Origin: Polaribacter reichenbachii
GTDB lineage: Bacteria > Bacteroidota > Bacteroidia > Flavobacteriales > Flavobacteriaceae
Direction: 5' to 3'
Assembly: GCF_001975665.1 (NCBI RefSeq)
Contig: NZ_CP019419.1
Span: 1,240,001 to 1,304,000 of the forward strand
Length of the DNA stretch: 64,000 bases
Positions 45,254 to 54,162 of the stretch are shown here, in pieces (the stretch's first letter is position 1; every line of letters starts with the position of its first letter). The position numbers and the translations under genes are program-made. The notes beneath the pieces were generated by a model. That model did not search any database and was not told where the DNA came from. It saw only the letters and a list, made by a program, of their open reading frames with translations.

Positions 45254-45961
45254 ATGAAACTAACCAAATCCCACATAGAGGAACTTTACAAATTTACCCG
45301 TAAACATTATGTATATCATTATGATGTACAAACAGAATTGGTAGATCATTTGGCAAATGATATAGAACAAATTTGGGTAGAAAACCCTAAAGTTACTTTT
45401 GAAGAAGCTAGAGATAAATCATTCAAAAAATTCGGAATTTTTGGTTTCATGGATGTAATTGAAGCCAAGCAAAAACAGATGAATAAACGTTATTGGAAAA
45501 TTATACTTCGTTTTGCAAAAGAATGGTTCACTGTGCCAAAAATTATTATTACTTTTTTAGTTTTTTTATTGTTTTTTAGCTTTCTACAAATCCCATTTTC
45601 AGAATATATTTTCTTAGGAACAATCTTAGTTTTAATAACTTTAGAAATGATAATTGTTTTTAAAGTAAGAAAAAATCACAAGAAAAAAGAAGTAAAGAAA
45701 GAAAAGATTTTTTTGTTAGAAGCTATGATTGGTACAACGAAAAATGGCTTTACAGGTTTTACTTTTGTAAACCTGTTTAACATCGTTAATTTAACTAGAT
45801 TCGATTTTAGTAATTTAAATATCTATTGGATTTTTGTGATATCCATAGTATTAACATTACTCTGTATTTTATTTTATGTATCCAATTATGTGATCCCAAA
45901 AAAAGCAGAAGAATTGTTGCAAGAAACCTATCCAGAATATAAAATGATAAAAAATTTGTAA
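45254..45961 (+). CDS. PadR-associated membrane protein, paralogue 3
   Basis: 235 residues: soluble N-terminal domain MKLTKSHIEELYKFTRKHYV with YHYDVQTELVDHLANDIEQI, then four hydrophobic segments (IIITFLVFLLFFSFL, IFLGTILVLITLEMIIVF, a shorter one around GFTFVNLFNIVNL, and IYWIFVISIVLTLLCILFYV). The loop between helices 2 and 3 is Lys-rich. It is the complete reference for the split paralogue 2. Probably a membrane sensor or accessory of the ABC transporter encoded next; function unproven. Confidence 0.65.
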   Translation: MKLTKSHIEELYKFTRKHYVYHYDVQTELVDHLANDIEQIWVENPKVTFEEARDKSFKKFGIFGFMDVIEAKQKQMNKRYWKIILRFAKEWFTVPKIIITFLVFLLFFSFLQIPFSEYIFLGTILVLITLEMIIVFKVRKNHKKKEVKKEKIFLLEAMIGTTKNGFTGFTFVNLFNIVNLTRFDFSNLNIYWIFVISIVLTLLCILFYVSNYVIPKKAEELLQETYPEYKMIKNL

Positions 45962-46011
45962 CAAATAGAGTAAACGAACTACTGATACACTAACTAATTA
46001 ACCAAACCTTT

Positions 46012-47478
46012 ATGATTTCACATTTTTTAAAACTAGAATGGAAACAGTATTTTAGATCTTCTCACTGGCAAAAAGGAATAGGTATTAAGATAATTATGGG
46101 CTTTTTTGTTCTATATTTTATTACTATTTTTTTAGGAATTGGTATAGGAGGTTACTTTTTTCTTAAAGAAAAATTTCCAGAGCAAGACCCACTTCAAATT
46201 GTAAACTCGTATTTATTATATGCTATTTTAGGCGATTTAATATTTAGGTATTTAATGCAAAAGTTGCCAATAATGAATATTAAACCTTTTTTAATATTAC
46301 CCATTAAAAAAAGTAGATTGGTTCATTATGTTTTAGGTAAATCATCCTTTTCTGCTTTTAATATTTTAGGGTTGTTTTTTTACATACCTTTTTCTATTGT
46401 GTTAATTAAAGAGGGTTACAATACTGCAGGCGTTTTAGGTTGGTTATTTTTAATTATTATGATAATTCAATCTTCCAATTTTCTGAATTTTCTAATCAAT
46501 AAAAACAATGTAGTTTTTGGGGTAATTGCCACAACTTTAGCAGCCTTAATCGCTTTACAGAAATTTAATATTTATGATGTAACTACAGCTGGAGGTAGAA
46601 TTTTCGACTTTGTGTATGCAAATCCTACATTTGCTTTAATTGGCATTCTTGTATTGGTTACTTTGTATTATTTAAATTACAAACAACTTCGTAATCAAGT
46701 GTATTTAGATGAAGCTGTTTCTCAAAAAGTAACAGAAGCAAAATCTGTAGATTTATCTTTTACAGATAGATTAGGAGATGTTGCACCATTTATAAAAAAC
46801 GATATCCGTTTAATTTGGCGAAACAAAAGAACAAGAACAGTGTTTTTAATGTCGTTTCCTTTTTTATTCTACGGATTAATTTTCTTTACACAAGAAACCT
46901 ATCAAAAAATGCCAGCAATGTTAATGTTTGCTTCTTTGTTTGTAACTGGTGGTTTTGCGTTGAATTATGGTCAGTTTATTCCTGCTTGGGATAGTGCTCA
47001 TTATAAAATGTTAATGAGTCAGAGTTTTAAATATCGTAAATTTTTAGAATCTAAATGGATTTTAATGGTAGTAATGACATCGATATTATACCTTTTAAGT
47101 ATTCCTTATCTATATTTTGGTTTAGACATCTTTTTAATGATTACAGCAGGCGCTGTTTTTAATATTGGCTTTAACTCACTATTTCTAATTTATGCAGGTT
47201 CATATAACAGAAAAAGAATCGATTTAACAAAAGGAGGTTTTGGTAATACACAAGGTACAAGTGCAACACAGTTTATAATTATGATTCCTTTAATGTTATT
47301 CCCAATGTTATTATTTTGGATTTTCAACAAATTTGTTGGTGGTTTTTCTGGTTATATTGTTGTAGCTACTGTAGGTGTTTTAGCCTTCTTATTAAAAAAC
47401 TACGCAATGAATTTTATAGAAAAAAAATACATTAAAGATAAATACGCTATGATTAATGCTTTTGGTAAAGAAGCCTAA
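46012..47478 (+). CDS. ABC transporter permease (DUF5687-like)
   Basis: 488 residues. It opens with MISHFLKLEWKQYFRSSHWQ, as expected for DUF5687-type permeases, and has about twelve hydrophobic segments arranged in two halves, the second introduced by FIKNDIRLIWRNKRTRTVF. It should form the membrane part of an exporter with the ATPase gene 24 bases downstream. The substrate is unknown; position suggests it is controlled by the PadR protein. Confidence 0.72.
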   Translation: MISHFLKLEWKQYFRSSHWQKGIGIKIIMGFFVLYFITIFLGIGIGGYFFLKEKFPEQDPLQIVNSYLLYAILGDLIFRYLMQKLPIMNIKPFLILPIKKSRLVHYVLGKSSFSAFNILGLFFYIPFSIVLIKEGYNTAGVLGWLFLIIMIIQSSNFLNFLINKNNVVFGVIATTLAALIALQKFNIYDVTTAGGRIFDFVYANPTFALIGILVLVTLYYLNYKQLRNQVYLDEAVSQKVTEAKSVDLSFTDRLGDVAPFIKNDIRLIWRNKRTRTVFLMSFPFLFYGLIFFTQETYQKMPAMLMFASLFVTGGFALNYGQFIPAWDSAHYKMLMSQSFKYRKFLESKWILMVVMTSILYLLSIPYLYFGLDIFLMITAGAVFNIGFNSLFLIYAGSYNRKRIDLTKGGFGNTQGTSATQFIIMIPLMLFPMLLFWIFNKFVGGFSGYIVVATVGVLAFLLKNYAMNFIEKKYIKDKYAMINAFGKEA

Positions 47479-47502
47479 TTACATCAACCTAAAAAATATA
47501 CA

Positions 47503-48198
47503 ATGATTACAATAGATACAGTTTCAAAAAAATACGGAAAAACAGAGGTTTTAAATGTTGCATCAATAGAAATTCCTACTGGCCAAAGTTTTGGTTTAGT
47601 TGGTAATAATGGAGCAGGAAAAACTACTCTGTTTAATATTTTGTTAGATTTAATTAGACCAACTACTGGTGCAATTATTAATAATGATATTGTTGTAAAC
47701 CAAAGCGAAGATTGGAAAAATTTTACAGGTTCTTTTATTGATGAATCTTTTTTAATAGGCTATTTAACACCAGAAGAATATTTCGATTTTATTGGCGATT
47801 TAAGAGGGATGAACAAAGCCGATGTTAAAAATTTTATAGCAAAGTTCGATGAGTTTTTTAATGATGAAATAATTGGAAAGAAAAAATACTTGAGAGATTT
47901 AAGTAAAGGAAACCAGAAAAAAGCAGGTATTGTAGCTGCAATGATGGGTAACCCACAAGTTGTAATTTTAGACGAACCTTTTGCTAATTTAGATCCTACA
48001 ACACAGATTAGACTTAAAAAAATCATTAAAGAATTAACAGATAATAAAGAAGTTACAGTTTTAGTTTCTAGTCATGATTTAACACACGTAACAGAAGTTT
48101 GCGAAAGAATTGTGGTTTTAGAAAAAGGATCTGTGGTAAAAGACATAGAAACATCAACAGAAACTTTAAAAGAATTAGAGAGCTATTTTGCTGAATAA
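47503..48198 (+). CDS. ABC transporter ATP-binding protein of the PadR cluster
   Basis: 231 residues. Walker A GNNGAGKTT (34-42), signature LSKGNQKK, Walker B VVILDEPF, and an H-loop in SSHDLTHV are intact. The single short nucleotide-binding domain and the LSKGN signature are typical of ABC-2-type export systems. It acts with the permease encoded just upstream. It is the last gene of the cluster. Confidence 0.85.
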   Translation: MITIDTVSKKYGKTEVLNVASIEIPTGQSFGLVGNNGAGKTTLFNILLDLIRPTTGAIINNDIVVNQSEDWKNFTGSFIDESFLIGYLTPEEYFDFIGDLRGMNKADVKNFIAKFDEFFNDEIIGKKKYLRDLSKGNQKKAGIVAAMMGNPQVVILDEPFANLDPTTQIRLKKIIKELTDNKEVTVLVSSHDLTHVTEVCERIVVLEKGSVVKDIETSTETLKELESYFAE

Positions 48199-48317
48199 AT
48201 ATAGAATTCTTTATTTATTATTATTTTTATAGACTGTATTTATACTATTTTTGTCATAAATCAGTTGTAAATAAGAACTTTTGGCTCTTAAAAAATAATT
48301 CATTTAGATTTACAAGT

Positions 48318-50540
48318 GTGAAAAACACGCAGAAAACACTTATTTTAGTTATCATTTTTGCAACCATATATGCTTGTGGTACAAAAAAAGATACTTTTAT
48401 AAGCAGAAATTACCAAGCTCTTACTACAAAATACAATGTACTTTTTAATGGTAAACAATACTTTCAAGAAGGTGTAAATGCTATTAATGAAGAGTATAAA
48501 GACGATTGGTTTCAGCAATTACCAATAGAACCTATTGTTTTTGATGAAGATGAATTTGTTATTCCTAAATATAACAATGGTCCAGGTACTGGTTTTGGTA
48601 ATTCTAGAAAAAAAGAAGAAGTGCAAAAAGAGCTCACTACTTTCGAAAAAGCTGAAGAAAAAGCCATTAAAGCCATTCAAATACATGGAATGAATATAGA
48701 TGGTTATGAACGTAATAGACAAATAGATGATGCTTATTTGTTGTTAGGTAAATCTCGTTATTATTCGCAACGTTTTGTGCCAGCTGTAGAAGCTTTTAAT
48801 TATGTAATTGCAAATTATCCTCAGGCAAACCTTATTGCAGAAACTAAAATTTGGCGCGCAAAAACCAATATTAGAATGGATAATGAAGAAACTGCCATTG
48901 AAACGATGAAGCTTTTATTGGTGGTTAGAGATACTTTAGAAGCCCATTTACCAGACGAAATTAAAGAACAAGGCCACACAGCTTTAGCAATGGCTTATGT
49001 AAGAAGCGATAGTTTACAGAAAGCAAAACATCATTTACAATTAGCAACAAGAACTTTAAATAATAGAGCACAAGCAGCAAGAAATTTATTTGTTTTAGGA
49101 CAAATGTATAGCCAAGAAGGTAAAAAGGATTCTGCAAGTTTGGTGTATCAAAAGTTAATCGATTTTAAAAAAGCGCCTTACAAATATAAAATTCACGCAA
49201 ATATAGAATTGGCAAAAAATTCGCCTAACGATTCTACTGCAAATGTAGTTTTAGAAAAATTGCAAAAACTGATAAAAGATAGAGACAACAGACCTTATTT
49301 AGATGAGTTGTATTATCAAACAGGAGTTTTACATCAAAATAATGACAGCATTCAGTTAGCTTTAGATTATTATAATAAATCTTTAAGAGCTGAAAAAGGA
49401 GGTGATAAACAGAGAACATTTACCTACGAAAAATTAGGAAATATCTCTTTTAAACAAGATTTATATCAGCAGGCAAGTGCTTATTATGATAGCGTTTTAC
49501 AAGTATCTAAAGACACTTTGAATTTAAGAATTAGACGCATCAAAAGAAAACATAAAAACTTAGCATCATTAATTAAGTTCGAAAATATTGTTGCTAAAAA
49601 TGATAGCATTGTTAGAATTGCATCTTTATCCGAAGACGAACAGAAACAGTTTTTTGAAAACTATATCGAAAAACTTAAAACTGCTGATGAAGAAGCTGCA
49701 CAAATAAGATTAAATCAATTGGATTTTGGTGATACAAATAATGGTTTACAATCTGCGGATAAAGGAAATTGGTATTTTTATAACAATCAATCTTTAAGTT
49801 TTGGTAAGTCTGAGTTTCAAAAAATTTGGGGAACCAGAAAATTAGAAGATAACTGGAGATGGTTAGAAAAATCGACTATTGGTGGTGGAACTAAAGATTC
49901 TGCACAAACAAAAAAAGTAAACTTAAAATATGATTTAGATACGTATTTAAGTACAATTCCTACAGAAATATCAGAAATTGATAGCTTAAAAATAGACAGA
50001 AATCAAGCTTTATACGAATTAGGTTTAATTTATAAAGAGCAGTTTAAAAATCAGAAATTAGCAAAAGAACGTTTAGTAAGAGTTGCTTCTTTGCAGCCAG
50101 CAAAAGAATTAATGCTACCAATAAACTGGCATTTATATGAAATTTATACCAATTTAGGTGATGTTTCTAGTGCTGAAAAATATAAAAATGTAATTCTAAA
50201 TCAGTATCCAAATACCAAGTTTGCGCAAGTTATTCAGAACCCGAATACAAAATTCGAAGAAGAAGTTGCTGTAAATGAAATAGAAAATACATACAAAGAA
50301 ATGTATTATTTATACAAAGAAAATAAGTTCGAAGAGGTAATTACTAAGGTTGATGAATTTTTACCTACAATTACTAATTCAGAATTATTGCCTAAATTTG
50401 AATTATTAAAAGCTTTTGCTATTGGTAAATTTAAAGACAAAGAAGCTTATAAAACAGCCTTAGAATTTGTAGCAGTTAGCTATGGAAATACTGAAGAAGG
50501 TAAAAGAGCAAAAGCCATTGTAGCACAATTAGAGAAGTAG
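48318..50540 (+). CDS. sprE: SprE/PorW-like TPR lipoprotein of the type IX secretion/gliding machinery
   Basis: 740 residues with a GTG start at 48318. The signal ends at YACGTKK (lipobox Cys20). GTKKDTFISRNYQALTTKYN and YDDAYLLLGKSRYYSQRF-type sequence (here IDDAYLLLGKSRYYSQRFVP) match SprE of Flavobacterium johnsoniae and PorW of Porphyromonas as I remember them. Several TPR repeats run through the middle and end. SprE/PorW is a periplasmic-side lipoprotein needed for protein secretion by the T9SS and for gliding. A TATTTTTG -7-like box lies at 48246-48253. Confidence 0.78.
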   Translation: MKNTQKTLILVIIFATIYACGTKKDTFISRNYQALTTKYNVLFNGKQYFQEGVNAINEEYKDDWFQQLPIEPIVFDEDEFVIPKYNNGPGTGFGNSRKKEEVQKELTTFEKAEEKAIKAIQIHGMNIDGYERNRQIDDAYLLLGKSRYYSQRFVPAVEAFNYVIANYPQANLIAETKIWRAKTNIRMDNEETAIETMKLLLVVRDTLEAHLPDEIKEQGHTALAMAYVRSDSLQKAKHHLQLATRTLNNRAQAARNLFVLGQMYSQEGKKDSASLVYQKLIDFKKAPYKYKIHANIELAKNSPNDSTANVVLEKLQKLIKDRDNRPYLDELYYQTGVLHQNNDSIQLALDYYNKSLRAEKGGDKQRTFTYEKLGNISFKQDLYQQASAYYDSVLQVSKDTLNLRIRRIKRKHKNLASLIKFENIVAKNDSIVRIASLSEDEQKQFFENYIEKLKTADEEAAQIRLNQLDFGDTNNGLQSADKGNWYFYNNQSLSFGKSEFQKIWGTRKLEDNWRWLEKSTIGGGTKDSAQTKKVNLKYDLDTYLSTIPTEISEIDSLKIDRNQALYELGLIYKEQFKNQKLAKERLVRVASLQPAKELMLPINWHLYEIYTNLGDVSSAEKYKNVILNQYPNTKFAQVIQNPNTKFEEEVAVNEIENTYKEMYYLYKENKFEEVITKVDEFLPTITNSELLPKFELLKAFAIGKFKDKEAYKTALEFVAVSYGNTEEGKRAKAIVAQLEK

Positions 50541-50555
50541 CAATTTATTTTAAGA

Positions 50556-50972
50556 GTGGTTTCTCGTAAAAACAATCCGAAGAAAATGGAAAGAAACGTT
50601 ATCGCAAAAAACACAACCATAAATGGTGAAATAATTTCTGATGGAGATTTTAGAATTGACGGAGTTTTAGAAGGTAGTTTAACTACAAAAGGTAGAGTAA
50701 TTGTTGGTTCTGGAGGTTTTGTAAAAGGTAAAGTAAATGCTTTAAATGCAGATATAGAAGGTAAAATTTCTGGCGAATTAAATGTAGATAAAACACTAAC
50801 AGTTAAAGCGATAGCAGATATTTCTGGAAATGTAATTGTTGGTAAACTTTCTGTAGAACCTGGTGCAACATTTAATGCTTCTTGTGCTATGAAAGTGTCT
50901 TCTAAAGTCTTAAAAATTGAGAATGGAAAAGAACAACAAGAACAACAAAACAAACAAAAAGCCATTAAATAA
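50556..50972 (+). CDS. Bactofilin
   Basis: 138 residues. I keep the GTG start at 50556, since MVSRKNNPKKMERNVIAK resembles the usual charged bactofilin N terminus; an ATG at 50586 is the alternative. The core is a right-handed beta-helix with repeated hydrophobic/glycine steps: NTTINGEIISDGDFRIDGVL, LTTKGRVIVGSGGFVKG and ADISGNVIVGKL. Bactofilins polymerise into filaments that place envelope enzymes. It follows sprE by 15 bases and overlaps the AtpI-like gene by 50 bases. Confidence 0.85.
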   Translation: MVSRKNNPKKMERNVIAKNTTINGEIISDGDFRIDGVLEGSLTTKGRVIVGSGGFVKGKVNALNADIEGKISGELNVDKTLTVKAIADISGNVIVGKLSVEPGATFNASCAMKVSSKVLKIENGKEQQEQQNKQKAIK

Positions 50973-51153
50973 AGCGCTTCAACTTTCTGGTGCAGGTTTA
51001 CAAATGGGTTTAACCATTTATTTGGGTTTTTTACTGGGCAAATGGCTAGATAAAACTTTCGAAACAAATTTTTTAAAAGAAACAATTACACTTCTTGCCA
51101 TATTTTTAGCAATGTATTCTTTAATAAAACAAGCCAATAAAATTAATGATTAA
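50923..51153 (+). CDS. AtpI/AtpZ-like protein
   Basis: 76 residues from ATG 50923 (a TTG at 50917 adds two). After a basic leader (NNKNNKTNKKPLNKAL) come two membrane helices: GAGLQMGLTIYLGFLLGKWL and ETITLLAIFLAMYSLIKQ. This is the pattern of the small AtpI/AtpZ proteins encoded ahead of ATP synthase operons and linked to c-ring assembly or Mg2+ uptake. Its start lies within the bactofilin gene, an unusual 50-base overlap, and it overlaps the next gene by 8 bases. Confidence 0.75.
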   Translation: MEKNNKNNKTNKKPLNKALQLSGAGLQMGLTIYLGFLLGKWLDKTFETNFLKETITLLAIFLAMYSLIKQANKIND

Positions 51154-51535
51154 GCAATTAATTATTTACAACGTTGTATTTATTGCTCTTTACATTTTAG
51201 GGTATAATATTCATCAATTTATACTCTTAAAACAAGAACTTTATCTCTCTTTTTCATTAGAGAAAGTTTACCTTTTTCATACTGCTTTTTCAGCATTAAT
51301 TTGCATTAATTTCTTGTTACTTTCTACTGTTAATAAAATTTTTGAACAGCTAGGTTTCATCTATCTTGCCAGTATCGTTTTAAAACTTTTACTTTTTGGC
51401 ATTATCTTCTATAAACCAATATTTTCGGAAGAAAATTTGTCTTTAGCATCTAGAATTTCTCTTTTTATACCAATGATTCTTTTTTTATTAACAGAGGCAA
51501 TTTTTGTAGCTAAAATTTTAAAGAAAAGAGAATAA
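51146..51535 (+). CDS. DUF6168-like small membrane protein
   Basis: 129 residues with four hydrophobic helices (IIYNVVFIALYILGYNI, VYLFHTAFSALICINFLLLS, LASIVLKLLLFGIIFY and ISLFIPMILFLLTEAIFV) and a KKRE tail. The four-helix plan and location before atpB match the DUF6168/AtpI-like position in Flavobacteria. A role in ATP synthase assembly is inferred from place only. Confidence 0.62.
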   Translation: MIKQLIIYNVVFIALYILGYNIHQFILLKQELYLSFSLEKVYLFHTAFSALICINFLLLSTVNKIFEQLGFIYLASIVLKLLLFGIIFYKPIFSEENLSLASRISLFIPMILFLLTEAIFVAKILKKRE

Positions 51536-51558
51536 TAAAAAATATCTTAAAAAAGGGT

Positions 51559-51587
51559 TTGTAGTTTTGATTTATTGAGTATTTTTG
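51559..51587 (+). promoter_or_regulatory. atp operon promoter
   Basis: TTG (51559-51561), 18 bases, TATTTTTG (51580-51587). Transcription would start near 51594 with a short leader to the atpB ATG at 51616. Confidence 0.7.
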
Positions 51588-51615
51588 CGCAGAATTTACA
51601 AAGCGTATTTTTACT

Positions 51616-52752
51616 ATGAAGATTGCAACAAAATCAATCAAATTTCTTACAATAGCATTAGTAGCTCTTTTTTCGGCTACAGTTTTTGCTTCTGGTTCAG
51701 ACAGAAAACACAACGATCATAAAGATGGTGGTCAGGTAAATACGAAAGAAGAGGTAGAAGCTTATATTCTACATCACATTAAAGATTCTCACGATTTTTC
51801 TTTATTTTCATACACTTCGGATGAAGGAGAAAGAAAACATTTTGGTTTTCCATTACCAATCATTTTATGGACAAGTGAAGGTTTGGTAACTTTTATGTCT
51901 TCAGAATTTCATCATAATGATGATGGTCATGTAATTGTAGAAAAGAAAGGATTAAAATTTGCGAAAGTACACAGTAAAATATTAGAATTAGATAAAGGTG
52001 CTGCAACAGTTTCTTTTGATGAAACTCATCATGCAACTAATGCACACAAAGTGTTAGATTTTTCTATCACTAAAAGTGTAGTTGGTATTTTATTAATTGG
52101 TTTCTTATTGTTGTTTTGGTTTTCTAGATTGGCTAAACAATACAAGACAAAGCAAATTCCTACAGGTTTTGCTAGAGTTTTAGAGCCTTTAGTAATTTAC
52201 GTAAGAGACGAAATTGCAAGACCAAATATTGGTGATAAGCACTACAGAAGATTTACAGGTTATTTGTTAACTGTATTTTTCTTTATTTGGGTTTTAAACT
52301 TAGTTGGTTTAACTCCATTAGGTTTTAATGTTACAGGTCAGTTAGCTGTAACAGCTTGTTTAGCAATTTTTACATTAGTAATTTATTCAGTAAGTGGTAC
52401 AAAAGGATATTGGATGCATATGTTATGGATGCCAGGAGTTCCTGTATTAATTCGCCCAGTTTTAGCTATTATAGAATTAGCGGGTGCATTATTAATTAAA
52501 CCATTTTCATTATTAGTTCGTTTATTTGCGAACATTTCAGCAGGTCATATTGTGGTAATGAGCTTAATTGCAATTATGTTTACACTTAAGGAGTCTTTAG
52601 GGACAGTAGGTGCAACAGGATTGTCTTTAGTATTATCATTTTTTATAACATTAATTGAGGTTTTGGTAGCTTTTTTACAAGCGTATATCTTTACAATGCT
52701 TTCAGCATTATTTATTGGTATGGCAGTAGAAGATCATGCTGAGGCGCATTAA
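51616..52752 (+). CDS. atpB: ATP synthase F0 subunit a with periplasmic N-terminal extension
   Basis: 378 residues, over 100 more than E. coli subunit a. A signal-like helix (ITIALVALFSATVFA region) is followed by a His/Asp-rich stretch (SDRKHNDHKDGG) and a domain of about 110 residues ending near THHATNAHK; the proton-channel helices start about residue 155. The essential Arg is in IKPFSLLVRLFANISAGHI, the half-channel motif of subunit a. The extension is common in Bacteroidetes; its role is not known to me. Confidence 0.92.
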   Translation: MKIATKSIKFLTIALVALFSATVFASGSDRKHNDHKDGGQVNTKEEVEAYILHHIKDSHDFSLFSYTSDEGERKHFGFPLPIILWTSEGLVTFMSSEFHHNDDGHVIVEKKGLKFAKVHSKILELDKGAATVSFDETHHATNAHKVLDFSITKSVVGILLIGFLLLFWFSRLAKQYKTKQIPTGFARVLEPLVIYVRDEIARPNIGDKHYRRFTGYLLTVFFFIWVLNLVGLTPLGFNVTGQLAVTACLAIFTLVIYSVSGTKGYWMHMLWMPGVPVLIRPVLAIIELAGALLIKPFSLLVRLFANISAGHIVVMSLIAIMFTLKESLGTVGATGLSLVLSFFITLIEVLVAFLQAYIFTMLSALFIGMAVEDHAEAH

Positions 52753-52767
52753 TACAAATTTGTTTAA

Positions 52768-52977
<210 letters not shown>

Positions 52978-52991
52978 TCCAAACAAAAACA

Positions 52992-53034
52992 AAAAAGCAC
53001 AATTCTGTAACGGTTGGTTACAGAATGTGTTTTT
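52992..53034 (+). terminator. Intercistronic hairpin between atpE and atpF
   Basis: ATTCTGTAAC (53002-53011) pairs perfectly with GTTACAGAAT (53017-53026), loop GGTTG; the stem extends outward (GCAC/GTG and an A run against TTTTT). It resembles a terminator inside the operon. Because subunit c is needed in about ten copies, a partial stop or 3'-protecting hairpin here is a reasonable reading. Confidence 0.65.
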
Positions 53035-53075
53035 AAATTAAACAAGAAGAACAAAAAACATAATTAGTTTATAGA

Positions 53076-53576
53076 ATGGAAACTTTACTAAACGATTTTT
53101 CACCAGGGTTATTTGTAGTATCTACAATTTTATTATTAGCTTTAATTGCTTTAATGGTAAAATTTGCTTGGAAACCAATTTTAAACTCTTTAGAAGAGAG
53201 AGAATCAGGTATAGAAGATGCATTAGCTGCAGCAGAAAATGCTCGTAAAGAAATGCAAAACTTAACTGCTGATAACGAAAGATTAGTAAAAGAAGCTAGA
53301 GCAGAAAGAGAAGCAATGATGAAGGACGCTAGAGCAATTAGCGATAAGATGATTGCAGATGCTAAAGAAGATGCAAAAGAGGTAACTAGTAAGTTAATCG
53401 AAAATGCACAAGCTTCTATTCAACAAGAAAAGCAAGCAGCTTTAGCTGAGTTAAAAAAGAATGTTGCAGAATTATCTATTGGTATTGCAGAATCTGTAAT
53501 TAAAAAAGAATTATCTAATAAAGAAGATCAACTAGCTTTAGTTGAAGGGATCTTAAAAGATGTTACTTTAAACTAA
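53076..53576 (+). CDS. atpF: ATP synthase F0 subunit b
   Basis: 166 residues. One N-terminal membrane helix (LFVVSTILLLALIALMV) is followed by a long charged coiled coil beginning ENARKEMQNLTADNERLVKE. It forms the peripheral stalk joining F0 to F1. It lies 98 bases behind atpE, across the hairpin, and 7 bases before atpH. Confidence 0.93.
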   Translation: METLLNDFSPGLFVVSTILLLALIALMVKFAWKPILNSLEERESGIEDALAAAENARKEMQNLTADNERLVKEARAEREAMMKDARAISDKMIADAKEDAKEVTSKLIENAQASIQQEKQAALAELKKNVAELSIGIAESVIKKELSNKEDQLALVEGILKDVTLN

Positions 53577-53583
53577 GTTATTT

Positions 53584-54141
53584 ATGAAAGACGCAAGAGC
53601 AGCATTACGTTATGCCAAAGCAATCTTAAATCTTGCTAAAGATTCAAAAGATGAATCTGCGGTTAATACAGATATGCATTTAATAGCATCGACTATTGCA
53701 GAAAACAAAGAATTTGGAGTAGTACTAGAAAGTCCGATTATTAAATCTTTGGACAAAATGAAGGTATTAAACGCAATGTTTTCTAGCAAAGTAAATAATA
53801 TTACTTTAGGTCTTTTTAACTTATTAAAAGAAAATAAAAGAATAGGAATGTTAGGGTCAATTGCCAAACAATACACTATTATTTTCGATTACTATAAGCA
53901 CATACAAGTAGCTAAAGTTACTACTGCAGTGCCCATTACTCCAGAAGTAGAAAAGCATATTTTATCAAAAATAGTTGCTTTAACTGGTGAAGAAGCAAAT
54001 TTAGAAAATCACGTAAATCCTGATATTTTAGGTGGTTTTATATTACGTGTTGGAGATGTGCAATATGATGCAAGTATCTCTAATTATTTAAGCGAGTTAA
54101 AAAAGGAATTTGACAATAGTCATTATATTCCAAAAATTTAA
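53584..54141 (+). CDS. atpH: ATP synthase F1 subunit delta
   Basis: 185 residues, normal length. The opening RAALRYAKAILNLAKDSKDE and the later LLKENKRIGMLGSIAKQY and DPDILGGFILRVGDVQYDAS-type segment (here NPDILGGFILRVGDVQYDAS) are the family signatures. It connects the peripheral stalk to the top of the alpha3/beta3 head. Confidence 0.93.
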   Translation: MKDARAALRYAKAILNLAKDSKDESAVNTDMHLIASTIAENKEFGVVLESPIIKSLDKMKVLNAMFSSKVNNITLGLFNLLKENKRIGMLGSIAKQYTIIFDYYKHIQVAKVTTAVPITPEVEKHILSKIVALTGEEANLENHVNPDILGGFILRVGDVQYDASISNYLSELKKEFDNSHYIPKI

Positions 54142-54162
54142 TAATACATCAAATTAGAAAAG

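Noticed and set aside
50480..51085. 201-codon minus-strand frame
   Set aside because: It is antisense to bactofilin and the AtpI-like gene, both strongly supported.
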